Positions 15,573-24,605 of a stretch of 43,513 nt of DNA are shown here, in pieces; the first letter of the stretch is position 1, and each line of letters starts with the position of its first letter. The position numbers and the translations under genes were made by a program. The notes beneath the pieces are model-generated. The model did no database searches. It was not told the DNA's origin and saw only the letters and a program-made list of their open reading frames with translations. Source of the stretch: DATJFH01 sp035495815 (lineage in GTDB: Bacteria; Acidobacteriota; Terriglobia; Bryobacterales; Bryobacteraceae); assembly GCA_035495815.1 (NCBI GenBank), contig DATJFH010000112.1, forward strand, positions 1 to 43,513, in the 5' to 3' direction.

Positions 15573-17183
15573 ATGACGCAAGGACCCGCCGAACCTCAAA
15601 TTCCCCGGGAGCCCGTTTCGCGCGAGACCAATCTGGCGCGTCTCCGCGAGCGGCCGCTCGACGTTCTGATCATGGGCGGCGGTATCAACGGCGCGGGTAT
15701 CGCGCGCGACCTGGCGTTGCGCAGCCGCACCCGCCGTATCCCTTTGCGCATCGGCCTCGTCGAGCAGCGCCACTTCGCGTCGGGAACCAGCGGGCGCAAC
15801 TCGCAGCTGATCCACGGCGGGCTCCGCTACCTCAAAGGACTCGAGTTCGGCCTGGTCTCCGAAGCGCTGCGCGAGCGGACAACCGTCCTCGGCCTGGCGC
15901 CGCACCTGGCGCATCCGCAGCCGTTTCTGATCCCCATGTACGGAAGATTCGACCGCTTCTTCTACGGGCTGGGGCTCTGGATCTACGACCTGCTCGCCGG
16001 CTCCCAAACGCTCGGCCGCCGCCGCACGCTGGATCGCGGCGCGGTATCCCGGCTCGAGCCCGGGCTCGCCGCGGACGATCTTGCCGGCGGAGCGATCTTC
16101 TTCGACGCCCGGATTCACTCGGCCCGGTTTGTGCTGGAGAACGTCTTCGAGGCCGCTTCGGACGGCGCCATCGTGGCCAACTACGCGCGCGCCGAACGCA
16201 CGAAAGCCGGCGCGGTGACGATTCACGATACGCTGTCGGGCGAACCGTTCGAAGTGCGCGCGAAAAAGATCGTCGATGCCACCGGTCCCTGGGCCGATCC
16301 CGGCGGGCTGCGGCTGGTCCGCGGATCGCATATCGTCGTGCCGCGCGTCAACCACAGCGACAACGCGATCGCCTATTTCGAGCCCGGCGGGCGGATCATC
16401 TTCGTGATCCCCTGGGGCGAGCGGCGAAATCTTTCCCTGGTCGGCACCACCGATATCGATCATTCGTCCGGGCCGGACGATGTCTCTATTTCCCCCGAAG
16501 AGGTCCGCTACCTGCTCGCTATCCTCAGGCGGCTGTATCCGGGAGCCGCCGCGGCCGAGCCGCTGGCCGCCTACAGTTCGCTCCGCCCCTTGCTTCGCGA
16601 CGATTCGGCTTCCGCCACCAGGGCCAGCCGCGGGCACCGTATCTGGAACACGCCCGACGGCGTCCTGCACGTAGCCGGCGGCAAGTACACCACCTACCGC
16701 GCCATGAGTCAGGAGGCGGCCGATCTGGTGGCGCGGGAGATCGCTCCGGAGCTGGCGAAGACGCATGAGACCGGGTCCAGGCCCTTGGGCGGCAACAGCC
16801 GGCAGCGGATCGACTCGCTGCGCGCGGAAGCGCCCGGGCTGGCCGCGTTGCATGGAGTCGGTGAGGAGGATGTGGAGCGCATGATCGGGCTCTACGGAGT
16901 GAAGACGCCCGTGCTGCTCGCCTCGCTGCCCGCCGCCGGCGCGCCGGCCCTGTCGAGACTCGATCGAGCCCGCATCGCGTTCGCCGTCCGGCATGAGATG
17001 GCGCGCCGCCTGCCCGACCTGATGTTCGTTTCCACCTACTGGGGCTACGAGGCCCAGTGGACGGAGGAAACACTCGCGCCGTATGCCGCCGCGATGGGCG
17101 GGCATCTGGGTTGGAGCTCGTCCCGGACGCGTCAGGAGACCGGGCTCGTGGCGCAGCTCACTGCGTCACCGGCTGTGCCATAA
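15573..17183 (+). CDS. glpD: Glycerol-3-phosphate dehydrogenase, FAD-dependent
   Basis: Membrane-associated flavoenzyme oxidising sn-glycerol-3-phosphate to dihydroxyacetone phosphate and passing electrons to quinone. Of 536 residues, the N-terminus carries the dinucleotide fold VLIMGGGINGAGIARDLAL (about 31-49) and the flavin-domain sequences FASGTSGRNSQLIHGGLRYLKG and IVDATGPWAD. The substrate-side VGTTDIDH and the final FAD contact GVLHVAGGKYTTYRAM follow, then a helical C-terminal DAO_C domain (about 390-520). The chosen start is the ATG at 15573; the frame is open upstream but would run into the divergent PHP gene. No glpK or glpF is nearby. It ends 45 bases before dnaE. Confidence 0.93.
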   Translation: MTQGPAEPQIPREPVSRETNLARLRERPLDVLIMGGGINGAGIARDLALRSRTRRIPLRIGLVEQRHFASGTSGRNSQLIHGGLRYLKGLEFGLVSEALRERTTVLGLAPHLAHPQPFLIPMYGRFDRFFYGLGLWIYDLLAGSQTLGRRRTLDRGAVSRLEPGLAADDLAGGAIFFDARIHSARFVLENVFEAASDGAIVANYARAERTKAGAVTIHDTLSGEPFEVRAKKIVDATGPWADPGGLRLVRGSHIVVPRVNHSDNAIAYFEPGGRIIFVIPWGERRNLSLVGTTDIDHSSGPDDVSISPEEVRYLLAILRRLYPGAAAAEPLAAYSSLRPLLRDDSASATRASRGHRIWNTPDGVLHVAGGKYTTYRAMSQEAADLVAREIAPELAKTHETGSRPLGGNSRQRIDSLRAEAPGLAALHGVGEEDVERMIGLYGVKTPVLLASLPAAGAPALSRLDRARIAFAVRHEMARRLPDLMFVSTYWGYEAQWTEETLAPYAAAMGGHLGWSSSRTRQETGLVAQLTASPAVP

Positions 17184-17212
17184 TTGGGGACTGCCCCGCC
17201 TCCCCCGGCCGT

Positions 17213-17218
17213 TATACT
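17213..17218 (+). promoter_or_regulatory. Candidate -10 box (TATACT) just before dnaE
   Basis: TATACT lies ten bases before the dnaE ATG at 17229, giving a predicted leader of only about three to four bases. No convincing -35 is seen. It resembles other -10-like hexamers close to start codons in this window. Confidence 0.35.
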
Positions 17219-17228
17219 GGAATCGGAA

Positions 17229-20200
17229 ATGCCGGATACCCCCTTCGTTCATCTTCACTGTCACACCGACTATTCCCTGCTCGACGGCGCCTGTGAAATC
17301 ACCAAGCTGATGGATCTGGTCGCCTCGCAGAACATGCCCGCGGTCGCCATGACCGATCACGGCAACCTGTTCGGCGCCGTCCAGTTCTACAACGCCGCCA
17401 AAGCGAAGGGCATCCATCCGGTCATCGGCTGCGAGATGTACGTCTCGCAGGAAGGCCACAAGACGCGCTCCCGCACGGACCGCTACAATCACCTGGTCCT
17501 GCTGTGCGAGAACCAGGACGGCTACCGCAACCTCATCGACCTCGTCTCCACCGGCTATCTGGACGGCTTCTATAACAAGCCGCGCGTCGACAAGGACCTG
17601 CTGGCGCAGCACTCCAAGGGACTCATCGCCATGTCCGCCTGCCTCCGCGGCGACATCAACGAGACCATCCTCGCCGACCGCTACGACGAAGCTCGCCGCA
17701 TGGCGTACACCTACACCGACATCTTCGGCGCGAACAATTTCTTTCTCGAGATCCAGGATCACGGCCTGGAGCAGGACAAGCGTCTCACCCCGCTCGTGAA
17801 TCGGCTCTCGCACGAGACCGGCATCCCGCTGGTGGCCACCAACGATTCGCACTACCTGCGCCGGGAGGACGCCCGCGCGCACGAGATCCTGATGTGCATC
17901 CAGACCGGGAAGACCATGAGCGATCCCAACCGCATGCACTGGGATCATCCGGATTTCTACATCAAATCGCGCGACGAGATGATGAAGCTGTTCGGCGAGC
18001 TGGAAGACGCCGTGAACCGCCCCTGGGAAATCGCGCAGCGCTGCAATGTGAAGCTGGAAAAGGTCAAGCAGCCCTTCCCCAAATTCGACGTGCCGTCCGG
18101 GGAGACCATTGACAGCTACTTCGCTTACGTGGCCCGGCAGGGCTTTGAAAAACGCCGCCCCCGCCTCGAAACCCTGCGCGCCTCCGGCTATTTGAAATTC
18201 GACATCCCGGACTACATCGAGCGGCTCGAGCGCGAAATCCGGATGATTCAGCAGATGAAGTTCTCCGGATACTTCCTCATCGTCTGGGACTTCATCCGCT
18301 TCGCCAAAGAGCACTCCATTCCGGTCGGACCGGGCCGCGGATCCGCCGCCGGCAGCCTGGTCAGCTACGCCATGGAGATCACCGATATCGACCCGCTGCA
18401 GTACGGCCTGCTGTTCGAGCGCTTCCTCAATCCGGAGCGCATCAGCATGCCCGATATCGACATCGATTTCTGCACCAACGGGCGCGGGCGGGTGATCCAG
18501 TATGTCACCGAGAAGTACGGCCGGGAGCAGGTCGCCCAGATCATCACGTTCGGTACGCTCGGCGCCCGCGCCGCCATCAAGGACACCGGCCGCGTGCTCG
18601 ACATGAGCTTCGCGGACGTGGAGCGTATCACCAAGCTCGTCCCCAACGTGCTCAACATCAACCTGGAGGATTCGTTCAAAGCCGAGCCCGGATTCGCCGA
18701 GGCCGCCAAAAAGGACCCTCGCGTGGCCGAGGTGCTCGAAGTGGCCCAGCGGCTCGAAGGCCTGTGCCGCAATGCGTCGGTGCACGCGGCCGGCGTGGTG
18801 ATTTCGCCCGAACCGCTGAAAACGCTGGTGCCGCTCTACCGCACCAGCCGCGAGGAGGTGGTCACTCAATACGACATGAACGGTCTCGAGAAGCTGGCGC
18901 TTCTCAAGATGGACTTCCTCGGCCTGACGACGCTCACCATCATCAATGACGCCCTCGAGCTCATTGCCCGTCACCGCGGTGTCAAGCTGGCGCTGGAGGA
19001 GCTGCCCCTCGACGACGCGGCCAGCTACGAGATCTTCTCCAAGGGCTTCACGAGCGGCGTCTTCCAGTTTGAATCCTCCGGCATGCGCGACATTCTGCGC
19101 CGCTACCAGCCGACGCGCATCGAGGACCTGACGGCGCTGAACGCGCTATACCGCCCCGGCCCCCTGCAGGGCGGCATGGTGGACGACTTCATCGACCGCA
19201 AGCACGGCCGCCGCGCCATTACCTACGACCTGCCCGTCCTGCAGCCCATCCTCGAAGAGACCTATGGCGTCATCCTCTATCAGGAACAGGTGATGCAGAT
19301 CTCCAACGTGGTGGCCGGCTATTCGCTGGGAGACGCCGACATCCTGCGGCGCGCCATGGGCAAGAAGAAAGCCGAGGAGATGGCCGCGCAGCGCCACCGT
19401 TTCGTCAAAGGCGCCCTGGAGAAAGGATTCAACCAGAAGAAGGTCGAGAAAATTTTCGACCTCATGGAGCAGTTCGCCGGCTATGGGTTCAATAAGTCGC
19501 ACTCGGCCGCCTACGCGTACCTCGCTTATGTGACGGCGTATCTCAAGGCGCATTATCCGCTCGATTTCATGGCCGCGCTGCTGACCTCGGAAACCGGCAA
19601 CACGGCCAAGGTGGTGAAGTACATCAACGAATGCCGCGACATGAACATCACGGTGCTGCCGCCCAACGTCAATTCGAGCGACTGGAGCTTTACCCCCGAC
19701 GGCGACGCCATCCGCTTCGGCCTCGGCGCCATCAAGAACGTGGGCCAGTCCGCCGTAGAGGCGATTCGCGCCGGCCGCCAGGATGCCGGACGCTTCCGCT
19801 CTCTCTACCAGTTCTGCGAGAAGGTGGATCTGGGCGCGGTCAACAAGCGCATGATCGAAAGCTTCATCAAGGCCGGCGCCATGGACGACCTGGAGGGAAC
19901 GCGCTCGCAGCTGTTCGCGGCCGTCGATTCGGCGATCGAGTGCGGGCAGAGCGCCTGGAAGGATCGGCTCAGCGGGCAGGTGGGTCTGTTCGGCGGAGAA
20001 TTCGCGGCCGAAGAGCATCCCGAGAAGCCGCTTCCCAATGTGCCGGACTGGCCTCCCAGGGACAAGCTCACGGCCGAAAAAGAGATGCTCGGCTTCTATG
20101 TCACCGGCCATCCGCTCGATCAGTACCGCGAGAAGATCAAGGACCTGGCGACCCACAACAGCGGCACTCTGGAAGGTCTGAACAAGGGCGTCGAAGTCGC

Positions 20201-20693
20201 GATTTGCGGCGTTCTCACCACGATCCAGAAGAAGCGCAACCGGGAAGGGAAGCCCTGGGCGGCGATGCAGCTCGAGGACCTCTCGGGGTCGGTGGAAGCG
20301 CTGCTGTTCACCACCCAGTACGAGCGTCTGGCGCCGATGCTGGAGGAGGACCGGGCCGTGCTCATTCGCGGGCTGGTTTTGCCGGAGGAGAACGCGCCGC
20401 CGAAGATCTCCGTGCAGGAGGTCGTGCCGCTCGAGGTGGCGCGGGTGCCGCTGCCTTCCCTGATTTCCATCAAGGTGCGGCTCGGCCGAAATGGAGGCGC
20501 GGAACCCGCCGATGCCCTGCGCCGGCTGTTCCAGGACAAGCCGGGCGAAACCGAGGTCCGCTTCCGGCTGGAGCTTCCGCGCGATTTTTCCGTTATCCTG
20601 GATGTTCCGGCGAGAGTGCGCCCCGACCGCGAATTCCGGGAAGCGCTGGAAAAGATCTGCGGCGCGGACGCGATGGAAGTGCTGGCGAGTTGA
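17229..20693 (+). CDS. dnaE: DNA polymerase III alpha subunit
   Basis: Replicative polymerase catalytic subunit of 1154 residues, close to the E. coli length. The PHP domain opens the protein (FVHLHCHTDYSLLDG, then AVAMTDHGNLFGA and VATNDSHYL). The polymerase core has GPGRGSAAGSLVSYAMEI, the catalytic aspartates in MPDIDIDFC at about residue 407-413, and NASVHAAGVVIS. The fingers region contains GVFQFESSGMRDILRRY, LYRPGPLQGGMVDDFIDRKHG and YQEQVMQI. Toward the C-terminus come the tandem helix-hairpin-helix region, the beta-clamp-binding area and an OB fold (GVLTTIQKKRNREGKPWAAMQLED). The start is the ATG at 17229, which gives the canonical N-terminus. It is followed by accA after three bases, so the two are co-transcribed. 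Confidence 0.98.
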   Translation: MPDTPFVHLHCHTDYSLLDGACEITKLMDLVASQNMPAVAMTDHGNLFGAVQFYNAAKAKGIHPVIGCEMYVSQEGHKTRSRTDRYNHLVLLCENQDGYRNLIDLVSTGYLDGFYNKPRVDKDLLAQHSKGLIAMSACLRGDINETILADRYDEARRMAYTYTDIFGANNFFLEIQDHGLEQDKRLTPLVNRLSHETGIPLVATNDSHYLRREDARAHEILMCIQTGKTMSDPNRMHWDHPDFYIKSRDEMMKLFGELEDAVNRPWEIAQRCNVKLEKVKQPFPKFDVPSGETIDSYFAYVARQGFEKRRPRLETLRASGYLKFDIPDYIERLEREIRMIQQMKFSGYFLIVWDFIRFAKEHSIPVGPGRGSAAGSLVSYAMEITDIDPLQYGLLFERFLNPERISMPDIDIDFCTNGRGRVIQYVTEKYGREQVAQIITFGTLGARAAIKDTGRVLDMSFADVERITKLVPNVLNINLEDSFKAEPGFAEAAKKDPRVAEVLEVAQRLEGLCRNASVHAAGVVISPEPLKTLVPLYRTSREEVVTQYDMNGLEKLALLKMDFLGLTTLTIINDALELIARHRGVKLALEELPLDDAASYEIFSKGFTSGVFQFESSGMRDILRRYQPTRIEDLTALNALYRPGPLQGGMVDDFIDRKHGRRAITYDLPVLQPILEETYGVILYQEQVMQISNVVAGYSLGDADILRRAMGKKKAEEMAAQRHRFVKGALEKGFNQKKVEKIFDLMEQFAGYGFNKSHSAAYAYLAYVTAYLKAHYPLDFMAALLTSETGNTAKVVKYINECRDMNITVLPPNVNSSDWSFTPDGDAIRFGLGAIKNVGQSAVEAIRAGRQDAGRFRSLYQFCEKVDLGAVNKRMIESFIKAGAMDDLEGTRSQLFAAVDSAIECGQSAWKDRLSGQVGLFGGEFAAEEHPEKPLPNVPDWPPRDKLTAEKEMLGFYVTGHPLDQYREKIKDLATHNSGTLEGLNKGVEVAICGVLTTIQKKRNREGKPWAAMQLEDLSGSVEALLFTTQYERLAPMLEEDRAVLIRGLVLPEENAPPKISVQEVVPLEVARVPLPSLISIKVRLGRNGGAEPADALRRLFQDKPGETEVRFRLELPRDFSVILDVPARVRPDREFREALEKICGADAMEVLAS

Positions 20694-20696
20694 ACC

Positions 20697-21593
20697 ATGG
20701 AACCGGAATCGACGTTGTCGGAATCCGAATTGGCCGAAAGCGCAAACGGAGTTGGCGTGGCCCCGGTGGCCCCGGCCGCCCCCGTGAACGGCGCGCTCCA
20801 GCCTGCCTGGCAGCGTGTCCAGCTGGCGCGGCATCCCAAGCGCCCTCACACGCTCGACTACATCGAGCGGCTGTTTACCGATTTCCAGGAGATTCATGGC
20901 GACCGCCTTTTTGCCGACGATCCGGCGATCGTCTGCGGCTCGGCCTTTTTTGAGGGCCGTCCCATCATGGTGGTCGGCGAGCAGAAGGGCCGCGACACGA
21001 AGCAGAAGCTGCATCGCAACTTCGGAATGCCGAAGCCGGAGGGCTATCGCAAAGCCATCCGCGTCATGCAGCTTGCCTCCAAGTTCGGCCGCCCCATCCT
21101 CACTTTCCTGGACACGCCCGGCGCCTATCCCGGTATCGACGCCGAGGAGCGCGGCCAGGCGGAAGCGATCGCCCGCAATCTGCGCGAGATGAGCCGCCTG
21201 TCGAGCCCCGTGATCTGCGTCTGCATCGGCGAAGGAGGCAGCGGCGGGGCCCTCGCCCTCGGGGTCGGCAATCACGTGTACCTTTTGGAGAACGCCGTCT
21301 ACAGCGTGATCTCGCCCGAAAGCTGCGCCGCCATCATTTACCGCGACGCCTCCCGCGCCGAGGAAGCCGCCACCGCCCTCAAGCTGACCGCGCCCGACCT
21401 GCTGCGGCTCGGTCTGATCGACGGCATCGTCCCCGAGCCACCCGAAGGCGCCCATACCGATCCCGACGCGGCGGCCGCCAACCTGCGCGAGACTCTTCGA
21501 GCCGCGCTCGATCAGCTGCAGGCTCTCTCGCCCGAAGAACTGATCGAGCAGCGCTACACCAAGTTCCGCCAGATGGGAAATTTCTTTCTGTGA
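20697..21593 (+). CDS. accA: Acetyl-CoA carboxylase carboxyltransferase subunit alpha
   Basis: Alpha subunit of the acetyl-CoA carboxylase carboxyltransferase, first step of fatty-acid synthesis. The 298-residue protein has a short alanine/proline-rich N-terminal extension (about 1-35), then the conserved RHPKRPHTLDYIERLFTDF, GEQKGRDTKQKLHRNFGMPKPEGYRKA and FLDTPGAYPGIDAEERGQAEAIARNL. The oxyanion-hole region GEGGSGGALALGVG and VISPESCAAI complete the crotonase-type fold. AccA needs AccD to form the active site; accD is not in the window. It begins three bases after the dnaE stop and overlaps the following small gene by four bases, a three-gene translationally coupled run. Confidence 0.97.
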   Translation: MEPESTLSESELAESANGVGVAPVAPAAPVNGALQPAWQRVQLARHPKRPHTLDYIERLFTDFQEIHGDRLFADDPAIVCGSAFFEGRPIMVVGEQKGRDTKQKLHRNFGMPKPEGYRKAIRVMQLASKFGRPILTFLDTPGAYPGIDAEERGQAEAIARNLREMSRLSSPVICVCIGEGGSGGALALGVGNHVYLLENAVYSVISPESCAAIIYRDASRAEEAATALKLTAPDLLRLGLIDGIVPEPPEGAHTDPDAAAANLRETLRAALDQLQALSPEELIEQRYTKFRQMGNFFL

Positions 21594-21871
21594 AGAAGTC
21601 GGTCGTGCTCGGAATCCTGTTTTGCATTGTCGTGCTTGGAGCGGTCGTGTATACCACCATGTCCGCCGGCGCGACAAAGTACCGCGTGGAAGTCTGCATG
21701 GAGTTTCAAGGACGCAGCGCCTGTCGCACGGCGTCGGCCGCGACCGAGCAGCAGGCCCTGCGCACGGCCCACGATAACGCCTGCGCGCTGATCTCGTCCG
21801 GCGTTACCGACAGCATGCAGTGCGGCAACTACACGCAGCCCGTCAGCGTAAAATGGCTGTCGGGCAAGTAG
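21590..21871 (+). CDS. Small membrane-anchored or exported hypothetical protein
   Basis: A 93-residue protein starting with GTG at 21590, overlapping the accA stop (GTGA), so likely translationally coupled. The N-terminal helix KKSVVLGILFCIVVLGAVVYTTM is a signal anchor or uncleaved signal peptide. The outside part begins KYRVEVCMEFQGRSACRTASAATEQQALRTAHDNACALISSGVTDSMQCGNY and contains four cysteines, suggesting two disulfides, and ends QPVSVKWLSGK. The segment from EQQALRTAHDNACALISSGV is likely an amphipathic helix. I do not recognise the family. Similar small proteins adjacent to accA would be worth searching for in relatives. Confidence 0.8.
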   Translation: MKKSVVLGILFCIVVLGAVVYTTMSAGATKYRVEVCMEFQGRSACRTASAATEQQALRTAHDNACALISSGVTDSMQCGNYTQPVSVKWLSGK

Positions 21872-23163
21872 CCCGGGCCGTCGCGCTTTTCCCGCGGCGC
21901 CCGATGATTTGCGCCTCCATCCTGCTGGGCTTACTCCTCGCGGACGCCCTCGCGGGCGCCTCGGCCGTGCGCTTCGAGGATCTGCCCTCTGAAGCGCTGG
22001 CGTTTCTTCCGGGCATCGGCAGCGCCGTCGAGTTCGAGCTCTTCCGGCGGCAATTGGTCCGGGACTTGAACGACAGGCTGAGCTCCGGCGAGCAGGACGC
22101 CCTGGTCTACTATGTGCTTCAGGGCCGCCGCTTCACCCGGACGCCGTCCGTCGAACCCGTGCTCGGCGCGCGCGACTTCGTGAAGAGCGGAGACATCCCG
22201 GCGGTCGTCCGGACCCGTATCCGCGACTTTGTGCAAGCCTGCCAGGCCACCGGCCTCCGCGACGAGAGGCTGTCGTATTTCTGCCGCCTGTCACAGGATG
22301 AAGGCCGGATCGGCGGCGAATTCCGGCGGGCCATGCGCTTCCTCTACGAGAAGGAAGTGAAATCGCTGGAACGGGAAGGGAGTGACAGGCGCGATTTCGT
22401 CGCGTCGCTCTACCGGACTCGCGGCCTGAGCAGCGACAGCGCCATGGACGCCAACTTCCCGGTTTATCTTGCGCTGAAGCGCCTCGCGGCCGATCGCAAG
22501 CTCCGGCTCAACCGGATTCTCATCGTCGGCCCGGGTCTGGATTTCGCGCCGCGGACCGGGCTCGACGATTCCCTTCCGCCCCAAAGCCTGCAGCCGTATG
22601 CCATCGCCGACGCCGTGCTGCAGCTCGGGCTCTCTTCGCGGGAACACTTGCGGATCCACTGCGTCGACATCAATCCACACGTGGTCGAGCGCCTGCGCGC
22701 GGCCCAATCGGAGCCGCCCGCGTTATCGGTCCGGAAACGGGAGGGCCCGGAAGAGTACAGCCGCTATCATGAGGAGTTCGGCCGCGCGATCGGTACAGTG
22801 GATCGGCCCGATCCGGTATCGAGAATCATTCGCGTATCGGCGGCGGTTGCGCGGCGGATCACCGCGGACCGGCTGGATGTGGTGACGGAACGGGACGAAT
22901 CCGCGCCGGGCTACGATCTGGCGGTGGCGACCAATGTCCTGCTTTACCTGGGCGACGCGGAACTGGCGCTGGCGCTGTCCAACCTTCGGTCCATGCTCCG
23001 CGGCGGCGGCTATTTCCTTCACAACGAATCGCGCGGCAGCGTCGAGGCGATCGGACGCGCGGTGAATCTGCCCGTTATCGACGCCCGGTTGATTCGCCTG
23101 CTCGAGAACGACCGTCGGGCGATTTACGATACGCAGGTTGTTCATCGGAGAAGCCTCGATTGA
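21853..23163 (+). CDS. Exported protein with a class I methyltransferase-like domain
   Basis: A protein of 436 residues from the ATG at 21853, or 419 from the ATG at 21904. The N-terminus (RRPMICASILLGLLLADALAGASA) reads as a signal peptide. A helical N-terminal domain follows, with FEDLPSEALAFLPGIG. The C-terminal 220 residues look like a SAM-methyltransferase Rossmann fold: a glycine motif LNRILIVGPGLDFAPRTG, an acidic end to strand 2 (LRIHCVDINPHVVERL), and YDLAVATNVLLYLGDAELALALSNL with RGGGYFLHNE at strands 4-5, resembling CheR/Methyltransf_11 families. Such enzymes are normally cytosolic, so export is odd. It overlaps the previous gene by 19 bases if 21853 is used. Function unknown; the fold assignment rests on motif pattern. 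Confidence 0.75.
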   Translation: MAVGQVARAVALFPRRPMICASILLGLLLADALAGASAVRFEDLPSEALAFLPGIGSAVEFELFRRQLVRDLNDRLSSGEQDALVYYVLQGRRFTRTPSVEPVLGARDFVKSGDIPAVVRTRIRDFVQACQATGLRDERLSYFCRLSQDEGRIGGEFRRAMRFLYEKEVKSLEREGSDRRDFVASLYRTRGLSSDSAMDANFPVYLALKRLAADRKLRLNRILIVGPGLDFAPRTGLDDSLPPQSLQPYAIADAVLQLGLSSREHLRIHCVDINPHVVERLRAAQSEPPALSVRKREGPEEYSRYHEEFGRAIGTVDRPDPVSRIIRVSAAVARRITADRLDVVTERDESAPGYDLAVATNVLLYLGDAELALALSNLRSMLRGGGYFLHNESRGSVEAIGRAVNLPVIDARLIRLLENDRRAIYDTQVVHRRSLD

Positions 23164-23344
23164 TGGCGCATGGCCGGCGCGCGCCGCATCGCGCCGGCGC
23201 GACCTGCGCCGCGCCAGGAGCGATCGATGAGGGTCCACGCATCAAGGAGAACCGTAAGAAGTGAAGACAGAAACAGCTGGTCTAGGGCGCTGCTGAACGG
23301 CCTTCTCACTGTTGCACCTACTTCGGCCATCGAGTAGTATCAAC

Positions 23345-23659
23345 TTGGTGGATATCCCATACCCAACCCGGTCGCAGTTCCTTGACGCATGTGAGGCCGC
23401 CATACGCGAACAGCACGCGGAACTACAAGGCGGCGGTGTAGTGCACGTTGATCTGCACGAAGGTGGGTACGACGGGCGCGTCACCTTAACCATTCACGCT
23501 TCCGACTCCACGGTTTTCGGTACAGATTGGGACAGTGCCGACCCGACGCGGTTCCCCGCCCGGATCAGAGCGGCGGCAGCTGCGCTGCTTAACTGCCGTT
23601 GCGAGGGGCGTTTTGAGGTTTCGCATTCGGATGGCTTCATGATCATTCGCGCCGTCTAG
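23345..23659 (+). CDS. Hypothetical protein with atypical codon use
   Basis: A 104-residue product from the TTG at 23345; a GTG follows at 23348 and an in-frame TTG at 23312 would add 11 residues. It is a small alpha/beta protein: PYPTRSQFLDACEAAIREQHAEL is a likely helix, GGGVVHVDLHEGGYDGRVTLTIHA a beta hairpin, and the end is GRFEVSHSDGFMIIRAV. Codons such as GGT, ACA, TTA, ATA and CTA are far more frequent than in neighbouring genes, so third-position GC is clearly lower, which suggests transfer or a less biased gene. No ribosome-binding site is seen; TAGTAT lies just before the start. It stands alone between unrelated genes. Function unknown. Confidence 0.6.
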   Translation: MVDIPYPTRSQFLDACEAAIREQHAELQGGGVVHVDLHEGGYDGRVTLTIHASDSTVFGTDWDSADPTRFPARIRAAAAALLNCRCEGRFEVSHSDGFMIIRAV

Positions 23660-23819
23660 GCCTTCTGCCGCGAGCAATTCCCGAAGCGGGCTGGCACAAG
23701 CCGGCTCGGGATAATCCGGTTCACTCGTCACCGGAACGGCCGCTATGCCGCGGCGTGCGGCAGGCGTTCCCGGATGTCCATTCGCAGCCGGCCTGTCAAG
23801 GGGCATCCCGGTGACCTGC

Positions 23820-23825
23820 TATAAT
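23820..23825 (+). promoter_or_regulatory. Consensus -10 box (TATAAT) before the cytochrome c gene
   Basis: A perfect TATAAT is followed by nine bases and the ATG at 23835, so transcription would begin about two or three bases before the start codon. The -35 region is weak. Confidence 0.45.
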
Positions 23826-23834
23826 TCGCGGTCT

Positions 23835-24605
23835 ATGAAACTTTCGGTCTCATTCCTGCTTTTCACCCTGGCTGCCCTGGCAGCCGTGGCCGAGCCGAAA
23901 ACAAAGCTCCCCACCGGGCGGTCCGACCTCGCGGCCGGCGAGAAGCTCTTCCAGAATCACTGCGCCCTCTGCCACGGCCCCAAAGGCGAAGGCGGTCGCG
24001 GCCCGATGCTGACGCAGGCCAAGCTCTCCCGCGCGCCGGATGACGCGGCGCTGGTGAAAGTGATCAACAACGGGATTCGCGGCACGGAGATGCCCGGTGC
24101 CGGTTCCATGTCGGACCGCGAAGTGCAGCAGACGGCAGCCTACGTGCGCTCCCTGGGAAAAATTTCTCAGAAGCCGGTCCCGGGCAACCCTGCGCACGGC
24201 GCGGAGATCTACAAGACCAAAGGGAACTGCGCCGGCTGCCATGCCATCAAAGGCGAAGGCGGAATCTCGGGTCCCGAGCTGACCAACATCGGCAGCCGCC
24301 GCAGCGCGGCTTACCTGCGCGAATCCCTGCTCGATCCCCAGGCTGCGCTGCCCGACGGGTATCTGCTGACAACCGTAGTAACCAACACCGGCCAGACCGT
24401 GAACGGCATCCGCCTCAATGAGGACTCCTTCTCCATCCAGATCCGCGATGACGCCGGCCGTTCCTATTCGTTCTGGAAACACGAAGTTTCAAAAATCGAT
24501 AAACAGCGCAAAAAATCCCCCATGCCGTCCTATAAAGGTCAGCTCTCGGATGAAGAAGTAACCGACCTGGTCGCCTACCTGGCGTCGATGAAGGAGGGGA
24601 AATGA
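23835..24605 (+). CDS. Dihaem c-type cytochrome
   Basis: Periplasmic electron carrier of 256 residues with a signal peptide (MKLSVSFLLFTLAALAAVAE) and two c-type haem motifs: CALCH at 43-47 and CAGCH at 132-136. Each sits in a cytochrome c domain; TEMPG near residue 85 may supply the axial methionine of the first. A third part (about 160-230) is a small beta domain (TVVTNTGQTVNGIRLNEDSFSIQI), and PMPSYKGQLSDEEVTDLVAYLASM closes the second cytochrome domain. This arrangement is like cytochromes paired with PQQ dehydrogenases. The stop overlaps the ATG of the PQQ dehydrogenase (ATGA), so the two are translationally coupled and the cytochrome is the likely electron acceptor. Confidence 0.93.
   Translation: MKLSVSFLLFTLAALAAVAEPKTKLPTGRSDLAAGEKLFQNHCALCHGPKGEGGRGPMLTQAKLSRAPDDAALVKVINNGIRGTEMPGAGSMSDREVQQTAAYVRSLGKISQKPVPGNPAHGAEIYKTKGNCAGCHAIKGEGGISGPELTNIGSRRSAAYLRESLLDPQAALPDGYLLTTVVTNTGQTVNGIRLNEDSFSIQIRDDAGRSYSFWKHEVSKIDKQRKKSPMPSYKGQLSDEEVTDLVAYLASMKEGK

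Noticed and set aside
17166..18974. Long minus-strand open frame opposite dnaE
   Set aside because: A shadow of the high-GC coding strand; it has repetitive Ala/Gly/Arg/Leu/Val composition with no domain, and dnaE is unambiguous on the plus strand.
19146..21677. 843-codon minus-strand open frame opposite dnaE and accA
   Set aside because: It spans the boundary of two certain genes on the other strand and has no recognisable domain; a GC-driven shadow.
23164..23344. Possible short repeats or attachment site around the atypical gene
   Set aside because: No direct or inverted repeat flanking 23345-23659 was seen by eye, and no integrase or tRNA is nearby.
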